The notes: generated by a model not told the origin, from the letters alone. Shown: positions 28,234-37,097, counted from the first letter of the stretch. The stretch is DNA of 64,000 nucleotides from Azospirillum cavernae (GCF_003590795.1 NZ_QYUL01000002.1:1357001-1421000); one strand, 5' to 3'. Numbers and translations: made by a program.

Positions 28234-28905
28234 ATGAGCGACACGACGACGACGGTGACGACGGCGCAGGATCCCGCCACGGATCTCGTGTCCTTCGCCG
28301 GGGACCGGCGTTTCGCCACCGTGATGGCGGACCCGCCTTGGCGCTTCGTCAACCGCACCGGCAAGATGGCCCCGGAGCACCGCCGCCTGTCCCGCTATGG
28401 CACCATGACCATCGAGGATATTTGCGCGCTGCCGGTCGCCGACATCGCCGCCCCCACCGCGCATCTTTATCTGTGGGTGCCCAACGCCCTGCTGCCCGAA
28501 GGCTTGCAGGTGATGAGCGCCTGGGGGTTCGAGTACAAGACGAACCTTGTCTGGCACAAGATCCGCAAGGATGGCGGGTCGGACGGGCGCGGCGTCGGGT
28601 TCTATTTTCGCAACGTCACCGAATTGATTTTGTTCGGCGTGCGCGGCAAGAACGCGCGGACCCTGCCGCCGGGCCGCACCCAGGTCAATTGCATCAGCAC
28701 CCGCAAGCGCGAGCACAGCCGCAAGCCCGACGAACAGTATGAGTTGATCGAGGCGTGCAGCCCCGGCCCCTATCTGGAAATGTTCGCGCGCGGCGCCCGC
28801 CCCAACTGGGCGGTGTGGGGCAACCAGGCCGACGACAGCTATGAGCCGACCTGGAAGACCTACGCCTACAACTCCGCCGCCGACCGCGAAGCGGTCACGG
28901 AGTAA
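28234..28905 (+). CDS. MT-A70-family N6-adenine methyltransferase
   Basis: A 223-residue enzyme with the class beta DNA/RNA adenine methylase catalytic motif DPPW (ADPPWRFVNRTGK, near residue 38). The following LYLWVPNALLPEGLQVM, FEYKTNLVWHKIRKDGG, and C-terminal GPYLEMFARGARPNWAVWGNQ are the MT-A70 signature, the last forming the SAM-binding end. Bacterial MT-A70 proteins without a partner nuclease are orphan DNA adenine methylases, some of which regulate genes; there is no restriction gene nearby. The start is the ATG at 28234 after GAGGACGCG; the frame is open further up only by chance. Confidence 0.9.
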   Translation: MSDTTTTVTTAQDPATDLVSFAGDRRFATVMADPPWRFVNRTGKMAPEHRRLSRYGTMTIEDICALPVADIAAPTAHLYLWVPNALLPEGLQVMSAWGFEYKTNLVWHKIRKDGGSDGRGVGFYFRNVTELILFGVRGKNARTLPPGRTQVNCISTRKREHSRKPDEQYELIEACSPGPYLEMFARGARPNWAVWGNQADDSYEPTWKTYAYNSAADREAVTE

Positions 28906-28932
28906 AGAACCCGCGAAGCGAAGGGGGCGGCG

Positions 28933-29556
28933 TTACAGCAGCCCGAACCCTTCCAAATCCCGCCGCAGGGCTTCCGCGCCCGCAAAATGATGCGCCGTCA
29001 TGCCGACGGCGCGCGCGCTTTCGACATTGTCAGGATTGTCGTCGATGAACAGGCAATCCACCGCGTCGAGTCCGTAACGATCCAGCAAAATCCGGTATAT
29101 TTTCGGATCCGGTTTGATAACCTTTTCAATCCCCGAAACGACGATTCCGTCAAAGCCGTTCAGGAAGTCGAAGCGCTTTTGCGACAGGGCGAACTTGTCG
29201 GCGGAAAAATTGGTGATGGCGTAGACCGGAACCCCGCGCGCCTTCAATTCGGCCAGAATCTCCGGCGTGCCGGGGATCGGGCCGGGGACCATCTGTTCCC
29301 ATTGCTCGTCGTAGGAGCGGATCAGTTCGGCGCAATCCGGGTGCTCGGCGGTCAGTTGCGCCACCGCGTCGGCCCAGGGGCGCCCGCGATCCTGCTCCAG
29401 ATTCCAGGCGGGGGAACAGACATTGTCGAGGAAATCCTCCATCAGATCCTCATACCCGTCGAACAGGTCGCGGTAGAGGTGGCGCGGATCCCATTCGATC
29501 AGCACCTGCCCGATGTCGAAGACGACGATCTTGGGAGGATTTTCCATTCCGGACAT
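28933..29556 (-). CDS. HAD-superfamily IA hydrolase (YihX-like phosphatase)
   Basis: A 207-residue phosphatase. Motif 1 is VVFDIGQVLIEWD, with the nucleophile Asp but Gln at the usual second Asp, as in YihX-like glucose-1-phosphate phosphatases. Motif 2 is AITNFSADK, motif 3 has the lysine in EKVIKPDPKIYRILL, and motif 4 is CLFIDDNPDNVESA. A helical cap (about residues 18-85) places it in subfamily IA. The substrate is unassigned. AAGGAT precedes the ATG at 29556. It is followed by the DsbA-like gene upstream on the same strand with 13 bp between, so they may share a transcript. Confidence 0.88.
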   Translation of the reverse strand: MSGMENPPKIVVFDIGQVLIEWDPRHLYRDLFDGYEDLMEDFLDNVCSPAWNLEQDRGRPWADAVAQLTAEHPDCAELIRSYDEQWEQMVPGPIPGTPEILAELKARGVPVYAITNFSADKFALSQKRFDFLNGFDGIVVSGIEKVIKPDPKIYRILLDRYGLDAVDCLFIDDNPDNVESARAVGMTAHHFAGAEALRRDLEGFGLL

Positions 29557-29569
29557 GGAATGATCCTTT

Positions 29570-30340
29570 TTAGCTCTTGCTGCGCGCGGTGGCGACCAGA
29601 CGCTTCATCTCGTCCAGCTTGATCGCGCCGGGAACCAGATCACCGCCGAAGACGAAGCCCGGCGTGCCGTGGATGCCGAGATTTTCGGCCAGAGTCTGGT
29701 TGGCGGCGATCGCCGACAGGACCTCGCGGCTTTCCATGTCCTTTTTCAGACGGTCAGTGTCGAGGCCGACCGACTTGGCCAGACGCAGAATCACGTCCTC
29801 GTCGATCTGGCCGCGCTGGGCCATCAAGGCGTTGTGGAATTCCAGATATTTGCCCTGCGCGCGCGAGGCCAAGGCCGCCTTGGACGCGATGACCGACGCC
29901 GGGCCGAGGATCGGCAGCTCCTTGAAGACAAAGCGCAGCTTGCCGTCGTCCTTGATGAGCCGCTGGACGTCGGCCTGGACGGCCTTGCAATAGCCGCACT
30001 GGTAATCGAAGAACTCGACCACCGTCACGTCGCCCTGCGGGTTGCCCGCCACCGGGTCGGCGGCGTTGTGGGTCAGAGCCTGCTGGTTTTCGGCCAAAGC
30101 CTTCTTGGCTCGTTCCGCTTCCGCAACTTTTTCGCGCTGCTGGAGCGACTCGACGGCCTGGAGGATGACCTCCGGGTTCTTCATCAGATAGTCCCGGATC
30201 ACGGTCTCGATGGCGGCGCGCTGGGCGTCGTCCATCGCCGCCGACTGGGCCTGCGCCGTCGCCGACGTCAGGGCCGTGGTGGTCAGGGCCAAAGCGGCGA
30301 CGGGCAGCGCGAGAAGGGCGGAACGGAACAGCGACGGCAT
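29570..30340 (-). CDS. Periplasmic DsbA-family thiol-disulfide oxidoreductase, Com1/ScsC-like
   Basis: A 256-residue exported thioredoxin-fold protein. After a signal peptide (SALLALPVAALALTTTAL) is a helical N-terminal segment (IETVIRDYLMKNPEVILQAV) that in ScsC/Com1 proteins drives oligomerisation. The catalytic motif is CGYC in FFDYQCGYCKAVQADVQ near residue 110, and the cis-Pro loop is HGTPGFVFGGDLV near 225. It may oxidise or isomerise exported protein disulfides; no DsbB or DsbD is adjacent. GGAGA precedes the ATG at 30340. It is transcribed with the HAD gene downstream. Confidence 0.92.
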   Translation of the reverse strand: MPSLFRSALLALPVAALALTTTALTSATAQAQSAAMDDAQRAAIETVIRDYLMKNPEVILQAVESLQQREKVAEAERAKKALAENQQALTHNAADPVAGNPQGDVTVVEFFDYQCGYCKAVQADVQRLIKDDGKLRFVFKELPILGPASVIASKAALASRAQGKYLEFHNALMAQRGQIDEDVILRLAKSVGLDTDRLKKDMESREVLSAIAANQTLAENLGIHGTPGFVFGGDLVPGAIKLDEMKRLVATARSKS

Positions 30341-30409
30341 GGTGGGCGGTCTCCGAAGACGACGAAAGCCGCCCACACTGTACCGACACTTGCAGCGGAA
30401 CAAGCGCAA

Positions 30410-31804
30410 TCAGCGGGCGCGCAACAACTCCCCAACCTTCAGCAGGGCGATTTCGTCGCCGTCGGCCTTGCCGATGGTCCGGCCGGTCGAATAGGGCAGG
30501 TTGTTGTCGTTCACCACGACGATGTGCTCGGCGTCCACGATCCCGACGCCCTCCGGCCCCAGATGGGGCATGACGAAACGGTCGGACGACTCACCGATCC
30601 GCGCCTTGTGGTCGGGGTCGGCGATGTCGGTCAAATCGATGTAGCCGATCTTGCGGACGAAGCCGTCGGCGTCGGCGCCGGCGATGTCGATCTTGTAGAT
30701 CCGCTTGAAATTGGCCGGGGCGTTGAAGCAATCGGGCTTTATCTCGCCCTTGCAGGCCTGGGACTTCGCGCCTTCGGTGGTGTCGTCGCGCTCAATCACC
30801 AAGGCGCTGCCCGCGTCGATCATCGCCAGGTCGGCGACGACGTTGGCGTTGTCCTCCAGCAGATATTTCCACGAGCGCCCGGTGTAGGCGCGCTTTTCGA
30901 CGTCGAACTCCAGAACGCGGGTGTAGAGGCGCCCGTCCTTGTTCTCAAAGCCCTTGGCCTCGGCGTTCCACAGCGGGCCTTCCAGTGCCGGATACAGGGT
31001 CTGGCCGTCGGGCGACACGCCCATCGGCTCGAACCCGCGCGAACGGCGAACCTCGAAGGATACCGTGCCGGGGATGTTGGGTAGCCCGCCGTTGCGGTAA
31101 TGGTCGGGCGAGCGGGCGGGCTTGCCGTCCACCAGCGTCTCATGCGCCGCCAGCACCACGCCGTCGCGGTCCAGCTCCAGAATGTAAGGGCCGAACTCGT
31201 CGCCGATGAACAGGCGGTCGTTCTGGACCACCAATGATTCCGGATCGAAATCGGCGCCGGTCAGATAGCGGCTGGTCGTGTTCTCGTTGACGATGGCGAA
31301 GGGAACTTTCTTGTTCGGGTCGCGCAGGAACAGCGTGTTTTCGCGGTTCAGCGCGCCGGTCGCCCAATCGGCCTTCACGCGATGGACCATCAGCAGCGCG
31401 TCCACCGAATTGACCTTCGAGCCGAACCCATTGTCGGTCAGCGTCAGGAAAACATCCTTGCCCTGCGGCACGACGGCGGAAAAGCCCTGGACCGCTTGTC
31501 CGGCGACCGGCAAGCCAATCTCAGTCTGGCGCGGGGCCTTCGGATCGGCGGCGAAGGAGGTGGCGATCAGGCTGCCGACCGCCTCGACCCGCTTGCGATC
31601 CGGGGCGGTGAATTTCCCGGCGGTGGCGAACAGCGGCCCGGCGTCCGCCGGGGCTTGAACCAGCGTCGTGGCGGACAAAGCGGCGTGACCGGCCAGCGTG
31701 GCGGGAAAACGGGTGGCGTCGTCCGCGCAAGCGGGGGCCGCCGACAGAAGGGCGAGAACCGCCGTGGCGCACAGAGCGTCACGCAGGTGACGGTGGGTGA
31801 GCAT
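30410..31804 (-). CDS. Exported esterase-like/phytase-type beta-propeller protein
   Basis: A 464-residue secreted protein. The signal peptide is about residues 1-25 (ALCATAVLALLSAAPACA). The mature part matches the family named 'esterase-like activity of phytase', a beta-propeller domain: AVVPQGKDVFLTLTDNGFGSK, LFIGDEFGPYILELDRDG, FEPMGVSPDGQTLYPALEG and VIERDDTTEG are characteristic. Members occur near phosphate metabolism or as enzymes of uncertain specificity, so phosphodiester or ester hydrolysis is only a family inference. The start is the ATG at 31804; the upstream frame runs into a hairpin repeat and is not coding. Confidence 0.85.
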   Translation of the reverse strand: MLTHRHLRDALCATAVLALLSAAPACADDATRFPATLAGHAALSATTLVQAPADAGPLFATAGKFTAPDRKRVEAVGSLIATSFAADPKAPRQTEIGLPVAGQAVQGFSAVVPQGKDVFLTLTDNGFGSKVNSVDALLMVHRVKADWATGALNRENTLFLRDPNKKVPFAIVNENTTSRYLTGADFDPESLVVQNDRLFIGDEFGPYILELDRDGVVLAAHETLVDGKPARSPDHYRNGGLPNIPGTVSFEVRRSRGFEPMGVSPDGQTLYPALEGPLWNAEAKGFENKDGRLYTRVLEFDVEKRAYTGRSWKYLLEDNANVVADLAMIDAGSALVIERDDTTEGAKSQACKGEIKPDCFNAPANFKRIYKIDIAGADADGFVRKIGYIDLTDIADPDHKARIGESSDRFVMPHLGPEGVGIVDAEHIVVVNDNNLPYSTGRTIGKADGDEIALLKVGELLRAR

Positions 31805-31937
31805 GGGACAGGCTTTCCGCAAGAGGAAGGGCACATCCGGCCGTACGGATGATCGTTCCTGGCGGAATAGCAACTGTGAGTGACGGGCGTTGGTCGGTTG
31901 GATGACCGTTGCGTGACGTGTGGGCGCCGAAGGATTT

Positions 31938-32075
31938 TGACACCGATGGACACAGACAAACACAGATGAAGAATGATGACAGTCATTCGACCGGCGGCGC
32001 GCCGGAGAAAACATCATCAATTATCATTCATCTGTGTCTCTTTTTATCTGTGTCCATCTGTGTTCATCGGTGTCA
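31938..32075. repeat. Hairpin repeat, family B, copy 2
   Basis: Inverted ends TGACACCGATGGACACAGA and its near-complement (ending 32075) enclose about 70 bp of non-coding sequence. The arms match the element at 22380 with substitutions, and the copy lies between two divergently oriented promoters. Confidence 0.8.
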
Positions 32076-32131
32076 CTCCATAAACTCAGCACGACATCCC
32101 GTCATCCAAGACTCCCAACGCGATCCACCCC

Positions 32132-33504
32132 TCACTTCGGCTTGTCCAAAGCCCCCGTCTGCCCTCGGATGTCCTGCGCGCGCAGCCAGCCGGGCGACCC
32201 GGCGGGCAGGAGTTTCTCGGCGCGTTCGGCCTGCGCCTTGGCCATCGGCAGATCGCCGCGCGCCAGCGCTTCTTCCGCCGTCGAGTAAGCCAGCATGCCG
32301 GGGTTGTTCTTCATGCTCCAGGCTTGCGCCGTCAAACGCCAGAGGAAGGCCGATTGGGCTTGTGACTTTGAGGCGATTTGCAGGTTTTTCAGCGCCTCGT
32401 CGGCCAGCTTCGGATCATGCTGCTCCAACAGGGCGTGGGCCAGCGAGACGCGGATCACGCCCGCTTCGGTCCCGGCCAACTCCACCGCCTTGCGGTAGGG
32501 GGCGACCGCGTCAACGGCGCGCCCGGTTTGCAGCATCAGATCGCCCTTCATCTCGTGCAGATAGGGGTTCTTCGGCTCCTCGGCGATCAGCCCATCGACC
32601 AGCGGCGCGGCCTGCTTCACGTCGCCCTGGCGGAAATAGGCGTAGGCGCGGCCATAGCGGGCGACCGGGCTGCGGTCGTCGGCCTTGTAACGGCGCAGCG
32701 CGCCCAGCGGGTCGAGATAGGCCGACAGCTTGGCCTGGATGCGGCGGAAATCCTCGTTCACGCTGGCCGGGGTGGGGATTTTGGTGAAGCGGGATTTTTC
32801 GATGAAGTTGCGCACCGCCTCGATGCGTTCGCGGGTCAACGGGTGGGTCAGGCGGTATCCGGCGTCGCGGTCGTTCAGCAGCGGTTCGCCGACCCCCAGC
32901 TTTTCCAGGAAGGTCAGCATGCCCTGGGCCGACAGGCCCGCATGCTCCATGTAAGACAGTCCGGCCTGATCGGCGGACGCCTCCTGCGTGCGGGAGAAGG
33001 CCATGAGATTTCGCTCGGCCAGATGTTGGCCCAGCATGACTCCGGCGATTCCGGCGTTGCTGTTGCGCGCGGCGACGCCCGCCGCGATGCCCAGACCCAT
33101 GCCGACCAGCGAGGAGAGAAAGGCGTTCGCCATCGCGTCGGTCCCGCGCACCAGATGCCCGCCGGAGATGTGGCCGGTTTCATGGGCGATGACGCCCAGC
33201 AATTGGCCGACATCGTCGATGCTCAGCAACAGGCCGGTGTGCAGGAAGATGTTCTGCCCCCGGCGACGAAGGCGTTCAGGGTCGAATCATTGATCAACAG
33301 AATGGTCACGGCGTCCGGGTCGATGCCCGCCGCCTGGAAGATTGGCCGGGCCATCTTGCGGATGATATGGTCCGTCTCGGCGTCGCTGAGAATTTGCATC
33401 TCCGGCCGACGCTGCGCCTGGGCCGGTGGCGCTCCCCCCACCAGCGACACGACCAACACGGACATGATGGCGACGACCGAAACCAGCCTGCTGGGCTTGC
33501 GCAC
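32132..33504 (-). pseudogene. bepA: BepA-like M48 metalloprotease with TPR repeats, interrupted by a single-base frameshift
   Basis: Reads in two frames. The first, from the GTG at 33504 after a perfect GGAGGT, gives a signal peptide (VVAIMSVLVVSLVGGA, AQAQ) and the N-terminal part ending LINDSTLNAFVAGG. The second continues with the family-expected QNIFLHTGLLLSIDDVGQLL and the zinc site HETGHISGGH (HExxH) near residue 125, then EASADQAGL (third ligand Glu) and TPR-like helices to the stop. The join falls at a run of five G (CCCCC on + at 33257-33261), where one base seems missing. BepA helps assemble outer-membrane LptD. Either a true mutation or a homopolymer sequencing error; the rest of the reading frame is intact and the product would otherwise be about 457 residues. 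Confidence 0.82.
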
Positions 33505-33568
33505 CGTGACGACCTCCGGCTCTTGTGAACGGACACCCGCGCGACGGCGCCCGGCGTCCTCCCTGCGA

Positions 33569-34879
33569 ATGTGGCGACGCGCGAGCGCGCTTGCCATAGC
33601 TGCAACACTGCTGACGGGCTGCGTCAACACCAAGTTCAAGACCGACGCTCTGGTGCAAAGTTTTGTCATCGCCGACGAACCGCGCGCCGCCGCCATCGGG
33701 CGCGACGTTCTGAACCAGGGCGGACGGTCGGGCGACGCCGCCGTCGCCATGGCCTTGGCGATGAGCGCCAGCCTGCCGTCGCGGGTCGGGTTGGCGGGCG
33801 GCGGCGTCTGCGTGCTGTTCGACGCCACGAAGAAAGAGGCCCGCACGGTCGATTTCCTGCCGCGTCCGGCGGGCGCTGGCGGGGCGGCGATGCCGACCAT
33901 GCTGCGCGGCCTTTACGCGGTGCAGGCGCTGGCGGGCGTCCAGCGTTGGGAGCAGGTGATCGCCCCGGCGGAGCAGTTGGCGCAATTCTCGCCGGGCGTC
34001 AGCCGGGCCTTCACGCAGGATCTTGCGGCCTTCGGCAACCGTCTGGCTCCCGATTCGGAGATCCGCAAGCATTTCCTGGCCGGGGGCGCGGTTCCGGCGG
34101 TCGGCGCGCTGGTCAGCCAGCCGGAGCTGTCGGCCACCCTGTCGATCCTACGGCGCAACGGCGTCGGCGCCTTCTACAACGGCCCGCTGGCGACAACCGT
34201 GGCGCAGGGGTTGGGCGTCGATCCGGCGGCCCTGCGCGCCTATCAGCCGCGCGTGACCGGCGTCCGTTCGGTCTCGTTGGGGTTGGTGTCGCTGCATCTG
34301 CCCGACACCGATCTGCCCGAGTCGGGCGCGGCTCTGGTCCAGGCGTGGAACGCGGCGGCGGATCTGCCGCCCGCCCAACGCGCCGCTCGGGTCGCCTCGG
34401 CCCTTGGCGCCACCGGGCAGGGGGCGACCGCCGCCGGGGCGGGGTTGATGGTGATCGACCGGGATGAGAATGGCGTGGCCTGCGCGCTGACGCAGGGCGC
34501 GCCCTTCGGCGCCGGGCGCAGCATCGCCGGAACCGGCGTTCTGGCCGCCCAGGGGGTGAACAGCGGCGGCTTCGGCACGCCCGCCCTGGTGGCGAACGCC
34601 ATCGTCGGGCGCACCCTGTTCGCCGGGGTCGGCACGGCCAACGGCGACGACGGCCCGGCGGCGGGGCCAGCGGCCTTGCTGACGGCGGCTTTGCCCGCCG
34701 CGCTGGACGGCGCGCAGGGCGACGCGATCCTCGCCAACCGTCCGGCGAGCGCGCCGGGGCGGGTCAATCTGGTGGCCTGTCAGGTCTCGGTTGAAAACGG
34801 CATCCGCTATTGCCAATCCGGCACGGATCCGCGCGGCAACGGCCTGGCCGTGGTCGTTGAATCCGTGCGCGAGCGTTGA
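33569..34879 (+). CDS. Gamma-glutamyltransferase-like lipoprotein without the catalytic threonine
   Basis: A 436-residue protein with a lipoprotein signal (LAIAATLLTGCVNTKF, lipobox LTGC near residue 15). The body follows the GGT fold: GGRSGDAAVAMALAMSASLP, VGLAGGGVCVLFDA and ILRRNGVGAFYNGPLATTVA. However, the autoprocessing and catalytic Thr of the TTH-x-S motif is absent: the aligned stretch reads GAGLMVIDRDENG. The usual substrate-binding DFRE is DFLPRP. It is therefore probably a pseudoenzyme or an envelope factor, not an active transpeptidase. It is divergent from the BepA-like gene (65 bp apart). I take the ATG at 33569, not the long open frame upstream. Confidence 0.8.
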   Translation: MWRRASALAIAATLLTGCVNTKFKTDALVQSFVIADEPRAAAIGRDVLNQGGRSGDAAVAMALAMSASLPSRVGLAGGGVCVLFDATKKEARTVDFLPRPAGAGGAAMPTMLRGLYAVQALAGVQRWEQVIAPAEQLAQFSPGVSRAFTQDLAAFGNRLAPDSEIRKHFLAGGAVPAVGALVSQPELSATLSILRRNGVGAFYNGPLATTVAQGLGVDPAALRAYQPRVTGVRSVSLGLVSLHLPDTDLPESGAALVQAWNAAADLPPAQRAARVASALGATGQGATAAGAGLMVIDRDENGVACALTQGAPFGAGRSIAGTGVLAAQGVNSGGFGTPALVANAIVGRTLFAGVGTANGDDGPAAGPAALLTAALPAALDGAQGDAILANRPASAPGRVNLVACQVSVENGIRYCQSGTDPRGNGLAVVVESVRER

Positions 34880-34905
34880 TCGGGCTTTTGCAGAGACGAA
34901 TGAGA

Positions 34906-36066
34906 ATGAGCAAGCAGCCGAAAGTCTCCAAACGGGGCGCGATTCCGCCCTTTTTCGTCATGGAAGTGATGCGCGCCGCCGCCGAGCGGGAGGCCGCCGG
35001 GCGCGAGGTGTTGCACATGGAGGTTGGCCAGCCCTCCACCGGCGCGCCGAAAGCGGTGCTGGACAAGGCCGCGTCGCTGCTGGCGGGCGGCGATCCGCTG
35101 GGCTACACCGGGGCGCTGGGCATCCCGCCGCTGCGCGCCGCCATCGCCCAATGGTATCGGGACCGCTACGGCGTCGCCGTGCCGGAGAGCCGGGTGGTCG
35201 TCACCACCGGCTCGTCGGGGGCGTTCCAGCTCGGTTTTTTGGCGGCGTTCGATCCGGGCGACCGGGTGGCGATGGCCTCGCCCAGCTATCCGGCCTACCG
35301 CCACACGCTGACCGCCATCGGGGTGGAGCCGGTCGAACTGCCGACCGGGCCGGAGCACCGCTTCCAGCCGACCATCGCGTTGCTGGAACAGCTTGACCCG
35401 CCGGTGCAGGGCCTGATCGTCGCCAGCCCGGCCAACCCGACCGGCACGATGCTGAGCCGCGAAGAGCTGACCGCGCTGTCCGACTGGTGCAAGGCCAACG
35501 GCGTGCGCATGGTGTCGGACGAGATCTATCACGGCCTGACCTATGGAACCGACGCGGTGACGGCGGCGGAGATCAACGAGCAGGCCTTGGTGGTCAACAG
35601 CTTCTCGAAATACTTCTCGATGACGGGCTGGCGGCTGGGCTGGATGATCGTGCCGGACGATCTGATCCGTTCGGTCGAGTGTCTGGCGCAGAACCTGTTC
35701 ATCTCGGCCCCCACCATCAGCCAGATCGCGGCGGTCGAAGCCTTCGCCTGCACCGAGGAGTTGGAGGGCCACATCGCCCGCTACGCCCGCAACCGGGCGC
35801 TGCTGCTGGAAGAGCTGCCGAAGGCCGGATTCAGCAATCTTGCCCCGGCGGACGGCGCGTTCTACATCTACGCCGACGTGTCGGCGATGACCGATGACAG
35901 CGAGGCGTTGGCCAAGCAAATCCTGGAAGACACCGGAATCGCCTGCACGCCGGGCATCGATTTCGACCCGGCGCGCGGACGCCGCTTCCTGCGCTTCAGC
36001 TTCGCCGGATCGGAAGCGACCATCGCCGAAGCGGCGCGGCGGCTGATCGCGTGGAGTCGGCGTTAG
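34906..36066 (+). CDS. PLP-dependent class I/II aminotransferase
   Basis: A fold-type I aminotransferase of about 386 residues. The core is VVVTTGSSGAFQLGFLAAF near residue 95, ASPANPTGTMLSREELTAL near 180 (the Asn that contacts PLP), VSDEIYHGLTYG near 205 (the Asp bonding PLP N1), and the Schiff-base lysine in NSFSKYFSMTGWRLGWM near 233. The carboxylate-binding arginine is in RRFLRFSFAG near the end. The amino-donor preference cannot be told; relatives are often annotated as aspartate or aromatic aminotransferases. ATGs at 34900 and 34906 both fit the weak upstream purine stretch. Confidence 0.9.
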   Translation: MSKQPKVSKRGAIPPFFVMEVMRAAAEREAAGREVLHMEVGQPSTGAPKAVLDKAASLLAGGDPLGYTGALGIPPLRAAIAQWYRDRYGVAVPESRVVVTTGSSGAFQLGFLAAFDPGDRVAMASPSYPAYRHTLTAIGVEPVELPTGPEHRFQPTIALLEQLDPPVQGLIVASPANPTGTMLSREELTALSDWCKANGVRMVSDEIYHGLTYGTDAVTAAEINEQALVVNSFSKYFSMTGWRLGWMIVPDDLIRSVECLAQNLFISAPTISQIAAVEAFACTEELEGHIARYARNRALLLEELPKAGFSNLAPADGAFYIYADVSAMTDDSEALAKQILEDTGIACTPGIDFDPARGRRFLRFSFAGSEATIAEAARRLIAWSRR

Positions 36067-36095
36067 AGGCTTGTGAAGCGCTGATGGGGGAGGGA

Positions 36096-36234
36096 TTTTT
36101 TTGACACCGATGAACACAGATAAACACAGATGAATGGGGGGTGAGTGGTCGCCGGATGGGCGGGCGCTCACCCAAGCGCAGAACAGTCCGGGTTCATCAA
36201 AAATCTGTGTTTATCTGTGTTCATCGGTGTCAAA
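36096..36234. repeat. Hairpin repeat, family B, copy 3
   Basis: Arms beginning TTGACACCGATGAACACAGA and closing at 36234 frame a short spacer containing CGCTCACCCAAGCGC. It is the first half of a roughly 197-bp direct duplication with copy 4. Confidence 0.85.
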
Positions 36235-36293
36235 CCCTCACCGATCCAGTCATGGATGGACCGGGTGATAAACACCTGATGATGGGAGAGGGA

Positions 36294-36428
36294 TTTTTTG
36301 ACACCGATGAACACAGATGGACACCGATGAACGGTGATGAGTGGTTGCCGGATTGGCGACGCTCACCCAAGCGCGGAACAGTCTGTGTTCATCCATAATC
36401 TGTGTTTATCGGTGTTCATCGGTGTCAA
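36294..36428. repeat. Hairpin repeat, family B, copy 4
   Basis: Repeats copy 3 at an offset of about 197 bp, including the spacer CGCTCACCCAAGCGC and flanking sequence, so the whole block was tandemly duplicated and has since diverged by substitutions. Confidence 0.85.
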
Positions 36429-36479
36429 ACCCCCACCGATTCAGTCATGTACAGACCGGGTGACGAACACTCTCCCACC

Positions 36480-37034
36480 TCACCCGGCGTAACGGATCTC
36501 CAAGACTTCCAGTTTTTCCACCCCCGCCGGGGTCCGCACCTCGACCACGTCGCCTTCGCGGGCTTTCAGCAGGGCGCGGGCGATGGGGGAGATCCAACTG
36601 ATGTGGCCGTGGTCGGAATCGACCTCGTCCACGCCGACGATGGTGACGGTGTTTTCCGAATCATCCTCGCGGGCGTAGGTCACGGTCGCCCCGAAAAAGA
36701 CCTGTTCGCGGTTCTTCTGGTCCTGCGGGTTGACCACGCTGGCCGATTCCAGCCGTTTGTTGAGAAAGCGGATGCGGCGGTCGATCTCGCGCAGCCGCTT
36801 CTTGCCATAGAGATAATCACCATTCTCGGAGCGGTCGCCGTTGCCCGCCGCCCAGGACACCACCTCAACCACCTTCGGGCGTTCGACGCGCAGCAGGTGG
36901 CGCAACTCCTCCTGCATGCGCTGGAAGCCCGGCGGGGTCATGTAGTTTTTCAGACCCTTGGGCAGCGGTTGCGGCTCTTCGAGATCGTCGTCGTCGTCGG
37001 GGTTGTCGTTCTCGCGGGTGAACGCCTTGCTCAT
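36480..37034 (-). CDS. greB: Transcription elongation factor GreB-type
   Basis: Rescues backtracked RNA polymerase by stimulating RNA cleavage at its secondary channel. It has 184 residues. The N-terminal coiled coil runs from GFQRMQEELRHLLRVERPKV to RRIRFLNKRLESASVV and has the GNGDRSENGDYLYGKKRLRE block with the two acidic tip residues (Asp/Glu) that position the catalytic Mg2+. The GreA/GreB C-terminal FKBP-like domain follows (FFGATVTY, ISWISPIARALLKA). GDRSENGDY favours GreB over GreA. The extra acidic N-terminal tail (DDDDDLEE) is unusual. AGG precedes the ATG at 37034. Confidence 0.9.
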   Translation of the reverse strand: MSKAFTRENDNPDDDDDLEEPQPLPKGLKNYMTPPGFQRMQEELRHLLRVERPKVVEVVSWAAGNGDRSENGDYLYGKKRLREIDRRIRFLNKRLESASVVNPQDQKNREQVFFGATVTYAREDDSENTVTIVGVDEVDSDHGHISWISPIARALLKAREGDVVEVRTPAGVEKLEVLEIRYAG

Positions 37035-37071
37035 GATCGGACCTGACAAACAGAGCGGGACGGGGGAAACG

Positions 37072-37097
37072 GAAAAGGCGCCTTTCGGCGCCTTTTC
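37072..37097 (-). terminator. Terminator after rne
   Basis: A perfect 11-base stem (GAAAAGGCGCC and GGCGCCTTTTC) with a four-base loop and a T run on the leftward strand, 28 bases past the rne stop. Confidence 0.85.

Noticed and set aside
32378..33568. Upstream extension of the GGT-like gene to a 833-residue protein.
   Set aside because: The extension is the antisense of the BepA-like protease; a lipoprotein signal at 33569 marks the true start.
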